This document shows, piece by piece, positions 52,226-62,045 of a stretch of 64,000 bases of DNA. Every line of letters begins with the position of its first letter. Position 1 is the first letter of the stretch. This DNA comes from Chromatiaceae bacterium. GTDB taxonomy: Bacteria > Pseudomonadota > Gammaproteobacteria > Chromatiales > Chromatiaceae. Where the stretch lies: NCBI GenBank assembly GCA_016714645.1, contig JADKCI010000004.1, positions 952,575 to 1,016,574 of the forward strand, written 5' to 3'. Below the pieces are notes generated by a model, which made no database searches, was not told the DNA's origin, and saw only the letters and a list, made by a program, of their open reading frames with translations. Position numbers and translations under genes: made by a program.

Positions 52226-54494
52226 ATGGCCCCGGCGGAGGAACCATCCAGCCGGGCGGAGGCTTTACGCCAACTCATCGATCACCACGACTACCGCTAC
52301 TATGTGCTTGACGATCCTGAGATATCGGACGCCGGGTACGACCGTTTATGGCGAGAACTCCAGGCACTGGAGACTGCCCACCCCGATCTGATTACCCCCG
52401 AGTCCCCAACCCAGCGCGTGGGCGGCCGCCCTCTGGAGGCCTTCGCCGCAGTGGCGCATCGGGTGCCCATGCTCTCGCTCAAAAACGCCATGGATGAGGC
52501 GGAGATGCGCGCCTTTGATCAAAATATTCGCAAGGAACTGGGTAGGGATGGGGTTCGCTATGTGGCCGAGCCCAAGCTTGATGGTCTGGCCATCAGTTTG
52601 ACTTATGAAGATGGCCGCTTGACGCTGGCCGCCACCCGCGGCGATGGCCATCTCGGCGAAGACGTGACGGCGCAGGTCCGCACCATCAAGGCCGTCCCCC
52701 TGCGCCTGCGCGGCGAGGGCTGGCCGGGCTTCCTGGAGGTGCGCGGCGAGGTCTTTCTGCCCAAATCCGGATTTGAGGCCATTAACGCCCAGGCCCGGGG
52801 CGAGGGGGGCAAGGTCTTCGCCAATCCGCGCAATGCCGCCGCGGGTAGTCTGCGTCAACTGGATCCCCGCATTACCGCCAACAGGCCCCTCACCCTCTTT
52901 TGCTACGGTTTCGGCGCCGTCGAAAGGGGGTCATTGGCGCTCACCCAGAGTGCCAGTCTCGAGCGCTTGAGAGGCTGGGGCCTGCCCGTGTCACCCAAGT
53001 TGAGGGTGGTTGAGGGTATCGAGACCTGTCTCGCCTATCACGCGGCCATGGGCGATTCCCGCGCTGGCCTCGATTACGACATCGATGGCGTGGTCTTCAA
53101 GGTGGATTCCCTCGCGGATCAGGAACGGCTGGGCTTTGTTGCCCGCGCCCCGCGTTGGGCGGTAGCCTATAAGTTCCCGGCCATGGAGGCGTTAACGATC
53201 GTCGAGGCCGTGGAATTCAGCGTGGGCCGCACCGGCGCCGTGACCCCGGTGGCGCGCCTCAAACCCGTTCAGGTCGGGGGCGTCTCCGTTGCCAATGCCA
53301 CCCTACATAATATCGACGAGGTGTGGCGCAAGGATGTCCGCCCCGGCGACACCGTGGTTGTCCGTCGCGCTGGGGATGTCATTCCCGAGATCGTGCGCGT
53401 GCTCCTGGAAAGTCGGCCCGGTGGTGCCGCCCCGGTAGCCCTCCCTGCTGCCTGCCCGGTCTGCGGCTCGGCGGTCATCAAGCCCGAGGGCGAGGCCGTG
53501 GCCCGCTGTGTCGGCGGCCTCTACTGCCCTGCCCAACGCAAGCGGGCCATACTCCACTTCGCCTCCCGTCGGGCCATGGACATCGAGGGCTTGGGCGAGG
53601 AAATGGTGGACCAGTTGGTCGAGCGGGATTTGGCGCGGGACCCCGCGGACCTCTATGCCCTCCGCCATGAAGATCTGGCCAGCCTGGAGCTCATGGGCGA
53701 CAAGTCCGCCCAAAACCTGCTTGCCGCCCTGGAGCGCAGTCGCTCCACCCAGCCTGGCACGTTTTATTTTCGCCCTCGGCATCCGCGAGGTGGGGGAGGC
53801 CACGGCCCTGGCCTTGGCGGATCACTTCGGTGACCTGGAGCCCCTGATGGCGGTGAGCCTGGCGGACCTGGTATCCCAGCGCGGCGTCCCTGGTCTGGGT
53901 CCGGCCAAGGCCCAGGCTATCACCGGTGGCCTCGCCCGCCATCCCGAGTTGGCGCCGGACGCCGGGGAGGGTCTGACGGACTGGCTGGCGAGCCAGTCGA
54001 TTCCGGGCATCTCCCCGCGCCTGGCCGAGGCCATCGTGGCCCGTTTCCCGACCCTGGAGGCCCTGCGTCGGGCCGGCCCCGAAGACTTGGAGAACCGCAA
54101 GCAGGTATTGGTAGCGGGGATCGGCGACAAGGTGGCGGACCAGATCGTGCGCTTCTTCGCCCAGCCCCACAATCAGGAGGTCATCCGCAAGCTCCTGGCC
54201 GCCGGCATCCAATGGCCCGGGACCGGGGGAGGCTCCGGTTTCAAGGCCAATCGGGAGCAGTCCCTCGTGGGCCGCACCTTCGTCATCACCGGTACCCTGA
54301 GCCGGCCCCGGGATGAAATCAAGGACCGGCTCCTGAGTCTCGGGGCCAAGGTGAGCGGCAGCGTTTCCGCCAAGACCGACTTTCTGCTAGCGGGCGAAGC
54401 GGCTGGGTCAAAATTAGACAAAGCCTTGGAGCTGGGTGTTCGAGTCATCTCCGAGGCGGAACTTGAAGTCCTGTTTGCCAGCGGTCACCTTTAG
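52226..54494 (+). pseudogene. ligA: NAD-dependent DNA ligase, frameshifted
   Basis: LigA joins nicks in DNA using NAD+, and is normally essential. The adenylation domain is intact, with K117 in AEPKLDGLAISL; the OB fold, Zn finger (CPVCGS ... YCPAQRKR), helix-hairpin-helix and BRCT regions (GRTFVITGTLSRPRDEI) are all present but in two frames. The shift lies at 53753-53754: removing one C from CAGCCTGGC restores TQ-LARFIFALGIREVGE, exactly the family sequence. The start (ATG 52226) has AGGAGG just upstream and follows zipA directly. Because the gene should be essential, a sequencing or assembly error is more likely than a true pseudogene. Confidence 0.9.
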
Positions 54495-54553
54495 GCAACC
54501 CTTGGCTCCGGTTTGGTCGGACTCAATTTATCAATTTACTCCCAGAGGCCTAG

Positions 54554-54832
54554 ATGCAAGACCTGACGAAAGAGCAACAAATCCTGGTGGCCATGCGCAA
54601 GACGCTGACCGCGATCATCCGGGACGTTACCCCGCCGCCGGGGATGAAGCATCCATTGTCGGCGGGGACCATCGAGGACGTGCGCCAGTGCCTGGCCCTG
54701 ATCTCGGCGCGGGAACGGGAATGGGCGGATCAGCAGGGGCGCGTCACCGAGCGGCCCTACTACACGGATGAGCCCCAGGCGGCGCAAGTGGTCTCAATGG
54801 CCGGTCTGGGCAAAAGCCGCAAACCGAATTGA
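54554..54832 (+). CDS. Conserved small protein of unknown function
   Basis: A 92-residue soluble protein. Its pattern (EQQILVAMRKTLTAIIRDVTPPPGMKHPLS, TIEDVRQCLALISAREREW, then RPYYTDEPQ) is familiar from gammaproteobacterial genomes, where it is variously and unreliably named. No catalytic motif is evident. It lies 59 bases after ligA and about 180 bases before bioA. Confidence 0.72.
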   Translation: MQDLTKEQQILVAMRKTLTAIIRDVTPPPGMKHPLSAGTIEDVRQCLALISAREREWADQQGRVTERPYYTDEPQAAQVVSMAGLGKSRKPN

Positions 54833-55013
54833 TGTACCCAGCGCAATCACGCTCCGGAGATCAGCAGGCGGGCTGGGTAGCGGCGGGCGGGGTGTCGACA
54901 GGGGTCGCCGGCCTACGGGAGGTATTCCGGCCCCCAGCCGCCCGGGACAGACACCTTTGCCATTTTGGTCATCTCCGGCTTGGCAGCCCCGTGGCCCAGG
55001 TGCGGATAAGGGG

Positions 55014-56312
55014 ATGCTCCGGGTGCCCAGCGCCGAGGAATTACTGGCCATCGATCGGGCCCATGTCTGGCATCCCTACACCTCGACCTTGAATCAGGAC
55101 CCGGTCTATGCGGTGCGCGCCGCCCACGGCTGCCGTATTAAACTCATGGATGGCCGGGTCCTCATCGATGGCATGTCTTCCTGGTGGTGCGCCGTCCACG
55201 GCTATAACCACCCGGTCCTCAACCAGGCCATCCGGGACCAGCTCGACCGGATGGCCCACGTGATGTTCGGGGGCCTCACCCACGAGCCGGCGGTGTCCCT
55301 GGTGGCACGGCTGGTGGCCCTGACGCCTGAGCCCCTCCAGCATGTCTTCCTCTGTGATTCCGGCTCGGTGGCGGTGGAGGTGGCTATCAAGATGGCCATC
55401 CAATATCACCAAGCCCGGGGCGAGCCCGGTCGCCATCGCCTGCTGACCCTGCGATGCGGCTACCATGGGGATACCCTCGCCGCCATGTCGGTGTGTGACC
55501 CCGTCACCGGCATGCATCACCTCTTCTCCCACCTCCTGCCCCGCCAGATGTTCGCCCCCGCCCCGGCGTGCCGTTTCGGCGAGCCCTGCCAGGACGCCGA
55601 TATTGAGGAATTCGAGGCCCTGTTGCGGGGGCACCGCCAGGAGTTAGCGGCGGTTATCCTGGAGCCCATCGTCCAGGGCGCCGGTGGCATGCGATTCTAT
55701 GCCGCCGACTATCTGCGGCGGGTGCGCGAGCTGTGCGATGAGGCGGGTGTGCTTCTCATCGCCGACGAGATTGCCACGGGGTTTGGCCGTAGCGGCCGCC
55801 TTTTCGCCTGCGAACACGCCGGCATAGCCCCCGACATCATGACGGTTGGCAAGGCCCTGACGGGCGGCTACCTGACACTAGCCGCCACCCTGGCCAGCGC
55901 CGAGGTGGCCGCGACCATTTCTTCCGGCAAGCCGGGCGTCTTCATGCACGGCCCCACCTTTATGGGCAACCCTCTCGCCTGTGCCGTGGCCAACGCCAGC
56001 ATCGACCTCTTGCTGGCGCGCGGCTGGCAGGCAGAGGTGCGCCGCATCGAGGCGGGTCTCGCCTCCGGACTGGCACCCTGTCAAGGGCTCCCCGGGGTCA
56101 CCGAAGTGCGGGTGCTGGGGGCGATTGGCGTGGTGGAAATGGCAAGGCCCGTGGTCATGCGCGACATTCAGCGCCGCTTTGTCGATCGTGGCGTCTGGGT
56201 CCGTCCCTTTGGGCGGCTGGTCTATCTGATGCCTCCCTATATCATCAGCGATCAGGAGCTGGAGTGGCTCTGCGCGGTGACGGTCGATATCATTCGTGAA
56301 AACAGCAGCTAG
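55014..56312 (+). CDS. bioA: Adenosylmethionine-8-amino-7-oxononanoate aminotransferase
   Basis: A 432-residue class III PLP aminotransferase of biotin synthesis, converting KAPA to DAPA with SAM as amino donor. The amino-terminal HVWHPYTS and DGMSSWWCAVHGYNHP motifs, and PLP lysine K280 in TVGKALTGGYL, fit BioA well. ATG 55014 is chosen; the frame is open back to 54768 but that part is unlike the family. No other bio gene is adjacent, and the gene stands downstream of an unknown small protein. Confidence 0.93.
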   Translation: MLRVPSAEELLAIDRAHVWHPYTSTLNQDPVYAVRAAHGCRIKLMDGRVLIDGMSSWWCAVHGYNHPVLNQAIRDQLDRMAHVMFGGLTHEPAVSLVARLVALTPEPLQHVFLCDSGSVAVEVAIKMAIQYHQARGEPGRHRLLTLRCGYHGDTLAAMSVCDPVTGMHHLFSHLLPRQMFAPAPACRFGEPCQDADIEEFEALLRGHRQELAAVILEPIVQGAGGMRFYAADYLRRVRELCDEAGVLLIADEIATGFGRSGRLFACEHAGIAPDIMTVGKALTGGYLTLAATLASAEVAATISSGKPGVFMHGPTFMGNPLACAVANASIDLLLARGWQAEVRRIEAGLASGLAPCQGLPGVTEVRVLGAIGVVEMARPVVMRDIQRRFVDRGVWVRPFGRLVYLMPPYIISDQELEWLCAVTVDIIRENSS

Positions 56313-56370
56313 AGTCCCGGGAAGCGCGGGTCTTGCCCCAGCAGCCTTGGCCGGCAGCAGGTCACCCAGA

Positions 56371-57134
56371 TCAGGGCAGGTCTAAACAGGCTGGATCAGT
56401 CCACCAACCCATAGGGGGCGGGCGGGGGGGGCCCATCGCCCCAGGCGGCGCTGGCGGCTGGGCCGGGAGGCGATAGCGTCTGGCCAGAATCTCCGCCGGT
56501 ACCCCGCGCCAATAATCAAAGCGCAACCGCCACATGAGCAGGATGGTACGCCAGGGCCCCTGGGACTCCCAGCGGCGGCCGGAGGTGGTGACCCGCTGCC
56601 GCAGACAGGCGGGCGGGCCAAGGCGCTTGAGGCGCCTGGAGAGGGCGATGTCTTCCATGAGCGGCAGGTCCGGGAAGCCCCCCAGGGCGGCGAAGGTGGC
56701 GCGCCGCACGAAGATGGCCTGGTCGCCGGTGGCGATGCCGGTGAGCCGGGAACGCCCGTTCATCAGGGCGGCAACGACCCGCAACACCCAGGGCCGGCCG
56801 GCGATGCGGACATCGAAGCGCCCCCATAGCCGCTGTTGGAGGGCATCGCTAACGAGGGCGCCAGCCCCCTCCGGCAGGCGGGTGTCGGCATGTACAAACA
56901 CCAGGGCCTCGCCCTGGGCCTGGGCCGCCCCGGCGTTCATCTGGCGGGCCCGGCCCCGGGGGGCGGTGATGACCCGGTCCACCCAGGGGCGGCCAAGATG
57001 GGGGTGCCATCGGTGCTGCCGCCATCGACCAGGATGACCTCGTGGCCTAGGGCGCGCAGTGGTTGGAGGGATGCCAGGGTTGCCGGGATGGCCGCCGCCT
57101 CATCCAGGGCCGGCAGGATGAGCGACAGCCTCAT
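56371..57134 (-). pseudogene. Arsenosugar-type family 2 glycosyltransferase, frameshifted
   Basis: A family 2 glycosyltransferase of the type found beside arsS (TIGR04283-like). The amino-terminal LSLILPALDEAAAIPATLASL and VILVDGGSTDGTP lie in one frame; GRARQMNAGAAQAQGEALVFVHADTRLP, GDQAIFVRR and DLPLMEDIALSRRLK lie in the other. Adding one C to the run in GCCGCCCCTGGG (about 57000-57005) would join them as APWVDRVITAPRG. The start at 57134 overlaps the arsS stop by 4 bases. The domain order is complete, so the break is a single indel. Confidence 0.8.
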
Positions 57135-58132
57135 GGGCCGTGAGCCGGCTGGGGGTCGGTCAGGGCCCCGCCGCAACTACTGCCCTGGCCCGCGGTACAG
57201 CCATAGCAGTGATCGGCGATGGCAATGGGGCCCCGGGCAAAATCGGTCTCCAGCAGGTCGCGCAGGCATGGCTCCTGGCGCCCCTCGTCACTTGGGCCGA
57301 CCGGGGCCAGCCCCAGCCCCAGTTGCTGATTGAAGTCGCAGTCGAACAACCGGCCCCGCCAGTCCACGCTGATCAAATCGCGGCACATGACCTGCTCCAG
57401 GTTGGCGGGGTGGAAGCTGTCCTTGAGCAGGGTCATATAATCGCCAAATTGGCCCCGGGAGAGAAGGGTGCTGCCAAAGCGCTTGATGGGCATGTTGGTC
57501 AGGGCATAGAGCCGGTTGAAGCGGATGCCATGGCGGGCTTGCAGCTCCCGCTTGTAGTCCGCCTCCAAGCCGGTTTGTTCCGGCGGCAGGCGGGGTCCAC
57601 CGGGGTTGTAGATGAGATTCAGGTCGAGGCCACTGCCGGGCTGACCGTAACCCAGGTCATTCAGCCGTTTGAGTCCGATGATGCTGCGCTGGTAGACCCC
57701 CGCGCCGCGCTGGGTGTCCACGTTGTCCTCCAGATAACAGGGCAGCGAGGCCAGTACCTCCACCCCCTGGGCGGCGAGAAAGTCCGCCAGGTCCTCGAAC
57801 CCCGGCTCGGAGAGGATGGTCAGGTTGCAGCGGTCGATCACCTTGGCCCCGAGCCTGCGCGCGGTGGCCACCAGCCAACGGAAGCGCGGATGCAGTTCGG
57901 GCGCCCCGCCGGTAAGGTCCAGGGTCCGCAACCCACGGGCGGCGAGCACGCGGGGGATCAGCGCGAGGGTGGCGTCATCCATCTGCTCGGTACGCCGAGG
58001 ACCCGCATTGACGTGGCAATGGACGCAACTTTGGTTGCAACGGTAGCCCAAATTCACCTGGAGGGTCGTCAGGCTACGGCGGCGCAGGGGTGGGAAGTCG
58101 GTGGCGCTTAGCAGGGGCAGGGTGTCAAGCAT
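57131..58132 (-). CDS. arsS: Arsenosugar biosynthesis radical SAM protein ArsS-like
   Basis: A 333-residue radical SAM enzyme. The cluster cysteines C32, C36 and C39 (CNQSCVHC) are standard, and the C-terminal DUF3641-type region contains FDCDFNQQLGLG and YGCTAGQGSSCGG. ArsS proteins attach the 5'-deoxyadenosyl group of SAM to methylated arsenic to begin arsenosugar synthesis (family knowledge). ATG 58132 (MLDTLPLL) is preferred: the open frame continues upstream through a poly-C tract but reads as homopolymer. It overlaps the glycosyltransferase by 4 bases. Confidence 0.87.
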   Translation of the reverse strand: MLDTLPLLSATDFPPLRRRSLTTLQVNLGYRCNQSCVHCHVNAGPRRTEQMDDATLALIPRVLAARGLRTLDLTGGAPELHPRFRWLVATARRLGAKVIDRCNLTILSEPGFEDLADFLAAQGVEVLASLPCYLEDNVDTQRGAGVYQRSIIGLKRLNDLGYGQPGSGLDLNLIYNPGGPRLPPEQTGLEADYKRELQARHGIRFNRLYALTNMPIKRFGSTLLSRGQFGDYMTLLKDSFHPANLEQVMCRDLISVDWRGRLFDCDFNQQLGLGLAPVGPSDEGRQEPCLRDLLETDFARGPIAIADHCYGCTAGQGSSCGGALTDPQPAHGP

Positions 58133-58231
58133 CGGGCGACGAGCCTCGCGATTCAAATGTTGATTTTCCGATTTCCGAGGGCCGGTTATCCCGGAGGGCC
58201 GGGGGGGCTGGGCAACCTGCCACGCGGGCGT

Positions 58232-58278
58232 CCCCCCCCCCCCGGGTCCCCGCCCCCCCCCCCCCCCCCCCCCCCCCC
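58232..58278. repeat. Poly-C tract with a 26-base run
   Basis: Two C runs, 12 bases (58232-58243) and 26 bases (58253-58278), interrupted by GGGT and a single G. It is followed at once by CCAACAC-TCACGT-GTGTTGG, a 7-bp stem around a hexamer. A run of this length is rare in bacterial genomes and is a common artefact of low-coverage homopolymer sequencing. Confidence 0.85.
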
Positions 58279-58283
58279 AACAC

Positions 58284-59423
58284 TCACGTGTGTTGGGGAT
58301 AGCCATCCGCCAATACTGCCTTGACCAGCGTCACCGCCCGGTCGAGCAAAGCCTCATCCGTGTAAAAGTGCGGTGAAAAGCGAATGCCCCCACCCCGCAG
58401 GGCGCAACTTACGCCCCGGGTCTGGAGTTCGCGCCACAGACGCGGGTGATCGGCCCCCGGGACGCGGAAGGTCAGGATATCCGCGTGGCGCTCGGGGGCG
58501 CGGGGGTCAGGACTCAAGCCGGCCTGATCCAGGAGGCTCATGAGCCGGCTGATGCGCTGCTCGATGGCGGATGCCACGGACGCCATGCCCACCTCTTGCA
58601 GGAGGGAGAGGCTGGCCTCCAGGGCGTGGATGCCCAAGAGGTTGGGGCTGCCGCACTCGAAGCGGGTGGCGGTGGGGGAGGGGGTCCAGTCATGGCGGTC
58701 GTAGTCGCCGGGGTGGGCGATCATGTGCCAGCCGAACTGGCGCAGCCTCAGCTTGGGCCGTAGCCCTGGGGCGACATAGAGGAGGGCAATGCCCTCCGGC
58801 CCCAGCATCCATTTATGACCATCGGCCACGACGACATCCACGGGGGTCCGCTGGAGGTCGAAGGGCAGGGCGCCCAGGCTCTGGATGGCGTCCACGCACA
58901 GCAGGATGCCCTGGCGGCGGCAGGTGGCGCCGAGACGCTCCAGGTTCAGGCGCAGGCCGCGAGCGTACTGGACCGAACTCACGGCGACCAGCCGGGTGCG
59001 GGCGTCGCAGAGCTCGTCGAGGGCGGTCTCGGGGTCATCCGTGGTGTCGAGGTCCAGGACGCGGTAGGCGACCCCCTGATCCTGCAGGGCCTCCCAGGGC
59101 AGGCGGTTGGAGGGGAATTCCTGGGCGATGCCCACGATATTGTCCCCCGCTTGCCAGTCCAGCCCCTGCGCCAGGATGGACAGGCCCTCCGAGGTGTTCT
59201 TGACCAGGGCGATGTCGTCGGTGGAGGGGGCCTGGATGAGGTCCGCCAAGCGTTCGCGCAGCCGCTGTTCGGTAGCGAGCCAGGTCGCGTAGTCCGCCGA
59301 GCCCCGGCGGCCATTGGCCTCGGCGAAGCGGGTCACCGCCGTCACCGCCCGTCGCGGCCAGGGGGCCACGGCGGCGTGGTTGAGGTAGCAGAGGTCGGGC
59401 GAGAGGTCGAATTCAGGGTGCAT
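58284..59423 (-). CDS. Class V PLP aminotransferase, cysteine-desulfurase-like
   Basis: A 379-residue fold-type I enzyme. The PLP lysine is K204 in VVADGHKWMLGPEG, with the cofactor-binding VKNTSEGLSILAQGLDW and LLCVDAIQSLGALPFD segments. The absence of a clear active-site cysteine loop makes desulfurase activity doubtful; the family also includes isopenicillin epimerases and related enzymes. It is intact, unlike its neighbours. The gene starts divergently from recJ across about 240 bases and ends at the poly-C hairpin. Confidence 0.82.
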   Translation of the reverse strand: MHPEFDLSPDLCYLNHAAVAPWPRRAVTAVTRFAEANGRRGSADYATWLATEQRLRERLADLIQAPSTDDIALVKNTSEGLSILAQGLDWQAGDNIVGIAQEFPSNRLPWEALQDQGVAYRVLDLDTTDDPETALDELCDARTRLVAVSSVQYARGLRLNLERLGATCRRQGILLCVDAIQSLGALPFDLQRTPVDVVVADGHKWMLGPEGIALLYVAPGLRPKLRLRQFGWHMIAHPGDYDRHDWTPSPTATRFECGSPNLLGIHALEASLSLLQEVGMASVASAIEQRISRLMSLLDQAGLSPDPRAPERHADILTFRVPGADHPRLWRELQTRGVSCALRGGGIRFSPHFYTDEALLDRAVTLVKAVLADGYPQHT

Positions 59424-59665
59424 GCAGGGCTCCGGTCAGCGGGGCGCGGGTTTGCCGCTAGTTTACCCTGCATCCGGGGCCTCGTCGGGAGTGCGGAAGA
59501 GGATTCAGGGTGCGCTGGCCGATTGAGTGCGGCGATCCCAGGACGCCGCCGCCCTCTCCGCCCCGTCCGTGGTAAGCTCCCCGCGCATGGCCATACGCTC
59601 CAAACCCCAAACCCCTGTCGTGGCGGCCCGGGCTCTTCCGCCCCGGTGGAGGCAGCCCCGCGGCC

Positions 59666-61393
59666 GTGCGGGTGGTGATCCGCCGCCGCCCCATGCCGGC
59701 GGCCTCGGTCCTCATGCCCGCCCAACCTGTCCCCCTTGCTGCGCCGCATCTACCTGGCGCGCGGGGTGCGGGCCGAGTCAGGCTGTCAACTCCCCCTGGG
59801 CGCCCTGCACCCGTCGGCACGCCTGCTGGACATCGGCCGGGCGGCGGAGCGGCTGGCGGAATGGGTGACGGGCGGGGGCTCCATCCTGGTGGTGGGCGAC
59901 TATGACGCCGACGGCGCCACCGGCAGTGCCCTAGCCGTGCGGGGCCTGCGCGCCATGGGTGCGAAGCGAGTCTCCTACCTGGTGCCGAGCCGTTTTGCCT
60001 ATGGCTATGGCCTGAGCCCAGCGGTGGTGGACGCAGCCCTGGACTGGCGCCCCGACCTCATCCTGACCGTCGACAACGGCATCGCCGCCGTGGCGGGCGT
60101 GGCCCGGGCCAACGAACTGGGCATCCAGGTCATCGTGACCGACCACCACCTGGCGGGGGATGTTCTGCCGGAGGCGGCCGCCATCGTCAATCCCAACCAG
60201 CCGGGAGACCCCTTTCCCAGCAAACACCTGGCCGGGGTCGGCGTGGTCTTCTACCTGCTCGCCGCCCTGCGGGCCCGGCTGCGCGATCTGGGCTGGTTTG
60301 GACCCGACCGCGTAGCCCCCAGGCTGGCGGACCTCCTGGATCTGGTGGCCCTGGGGACCGTGGCGGATGTCGTCACCCTCGATCAGAACAACCGCATTCT
60401 GGTGGAGCGGGGCTTGCGCCGCATCCGCGCCGGCAGTGGCAACCCGGGGGTGCGGGCCCTGTTGACGGTGGCTGGCTGTGACCCGAACCGGGCCGTGGCC
60501 CGCGACCTGGGGTTCCTGGCGGCGCCCCGCCTCAATGCGGCGGGTCGGCTGGAAGACATGGCCCTGGGCGTCGAATGCCTGCTGACGGACGACCCGGCCC
60601 AGGCCGCCGCCATGGCGCGGAACTGGACGACCTCAACAAGCGCCGGCGGGAGATCGAGAATGGCATGAAGCTCGAGGCGGATGCCGCCCTGGCGGCCTTG
60701 AATCTGGAATCCGGCGGGCTGCCCCCGGCGCTTTGTCTCTTCGATCCGGGCTGGCATCAGGGTGTCGTCGGCATCCTCGCCTCCCGCATCCGCGAGCGCT
60801 GGCAAAGACCCGCCATTGCCTTCGCCCCGGCGAGGATGGCCGGCTGCGCGGCTCCGCCCGGTCCGTCGAGGGCCTGCACATGCGCGACCTCATCGATGCC
60901 GTAGACAAACGCCAGCCGGGCCTGATCAGGCGCTTCGGCGGTCATGCCATGGCCGCCGGCCTGACCCTGGAGGAAGACGCCTTCCCGCCCTTCCGCGAGG
61001 CCTTTTGTCAGGCCGTGCGGGCCGAAATCGGCGATACCACACCGGTGCGCGAGATTCTCTCCGACGGTGAACTGCCACCCCAGGCCCTCGACTTGGCCAC
61101 CGCCCAGACCCTGCGTCACGCGGGCCCTTGGGGGAAGGGCTTCCCCGAGCCCCTCTTCGACGGGGTCTTCCAGGTCCTGAGCCGCAAGCAGGTGGGGATG
61201 GGGAACACCTGCGCCTGCGCCTGCGCGCCGAGGGCGGTGTTGGCCTGGCTATCGACGGCATCGGTTTTCGGCTGGGCGATCAGATGGATGGCCCGGCGAC
61301 CGCGTTCGTCTCGCCTACCGCCTGGATGTCAACGAATTCCGGGGCGAATTCAAGCCCCAATTGATCCTGGAGCACCTGGAATGGATCGCATGA
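59666..61393 (+). pseudogene. recJ: Single-stranded-DNA exonuclease RecJ, multiply frameshifted
   Basis: RecJ is the 5'-3' ssDNA exonuclease of recombination and repair. The phosphoesterase DHH motifs are recognisable: VVGDYDADGATGSALAV, LILTVDNGIAA, VIVTDHHLAGD, and the DHHA1 segment GLIRRFGGHAMAAGLTLEED. The reading frame shifts at least five times: near 59727 (one extra base), 60619-60620, 60829-60830, 61194-61197 and 61299-61301 (each one G or C lost in a short run). Each repair restores family sequence, and the last frame ends ILEHLEWIA at 61393. All domains are complete, so indel errors are more likely than decay. Confidence 0.85.
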
Positions 61394-61916
61394 AGCATGT
61401 CCACGGCGGCAAGAGCACCAGGCCCACGACGACGAGCCCCGCTACGATGGCCCGAGCAAGAGCCAGGTCAAGCGCGATCACCATGTCCTCCAGGATCTGG
61501 CGAAACGCCTCCTGTCCCTGCCCCGGCATGAGCTGGAACGTCTGGAGTTGAGCGCCGCCACCTGGGCCGCCATCGAGGAGACGGCGCGCATCAAGGACAT
61601 CCGGGTTCTGGGTCGCCACTACAAACGCATCGCCAACCTGCTCGCCCGGAACGACATGGCCGCCGTCACGGACCTGTTGCAGGGTCAGGAGCACCACCGA
61701 CAGGAGGAGGCCAACCGTCTCCACCTCCTGGAGGGTTGGCGCGAGCGCCTCATCGCCACCGGGGACGAGGCCCTGGGGGCCTTGCTGGATGAATATCCCC
61801 AGGTGGATCGCCATCAACTGCGGACCCTGATCCGCGCCGCCCGCAAGGACCGCGAGCAAGGCAAGCCCGAGGGCGATCGCCGCCTGTTCCGTTTTCTGCG
61901 GGAGGCCTTGGCTTGA
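61390..61916 (+). pseudogene. darP: Ribosome-associated protein DarP (YjgA), amino terminus frameshifted
   Basis: A DUF615/DarP protein, a factor of late 50S subunit assembly. The intact part reads WAAIEETARIKDIRVLGRHYKRIANLLARND and ends in RRLFRFLREALA. Upstream in the same frame, DDEPRYDGPSKSQVKRDHHVLQDL continues the family sequence but has no start codon; the ATG at 61390, which overlaps the recJ stop (ATGA), is one base out of frame. One lost base between 61392 and 61428 explains this. The only start in the open frame is TTG at 61548. Confidence 0.8.
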
Positions 61917-61933
61917 GGAGGGCGGGGTTCGAT

Positions 61934-61970
61934 GAAGAACCGGGTATGTCCTTCGAAACCCGGGTTCTTC
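61934..61970 (+). terminator. Hairpin after darP
   Basis: GAAGAACC-GGGT (61934-61945) pairs with ACCCGGGTTCTTC (61958-61970), a 12-bp stem with one bulge and a 12-base loop. No T tract follows, so it may be a factor-assisted terminator or the edge of a repeat. Confidence 0.45.
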
Positions 61971-62045
61971 GCGCAAGCCCTGACGAATCCCCTAACCCAA
62001 GTTTAACATCTCAGATTATCATTCTTTTAAGATCATCCGCTTACA

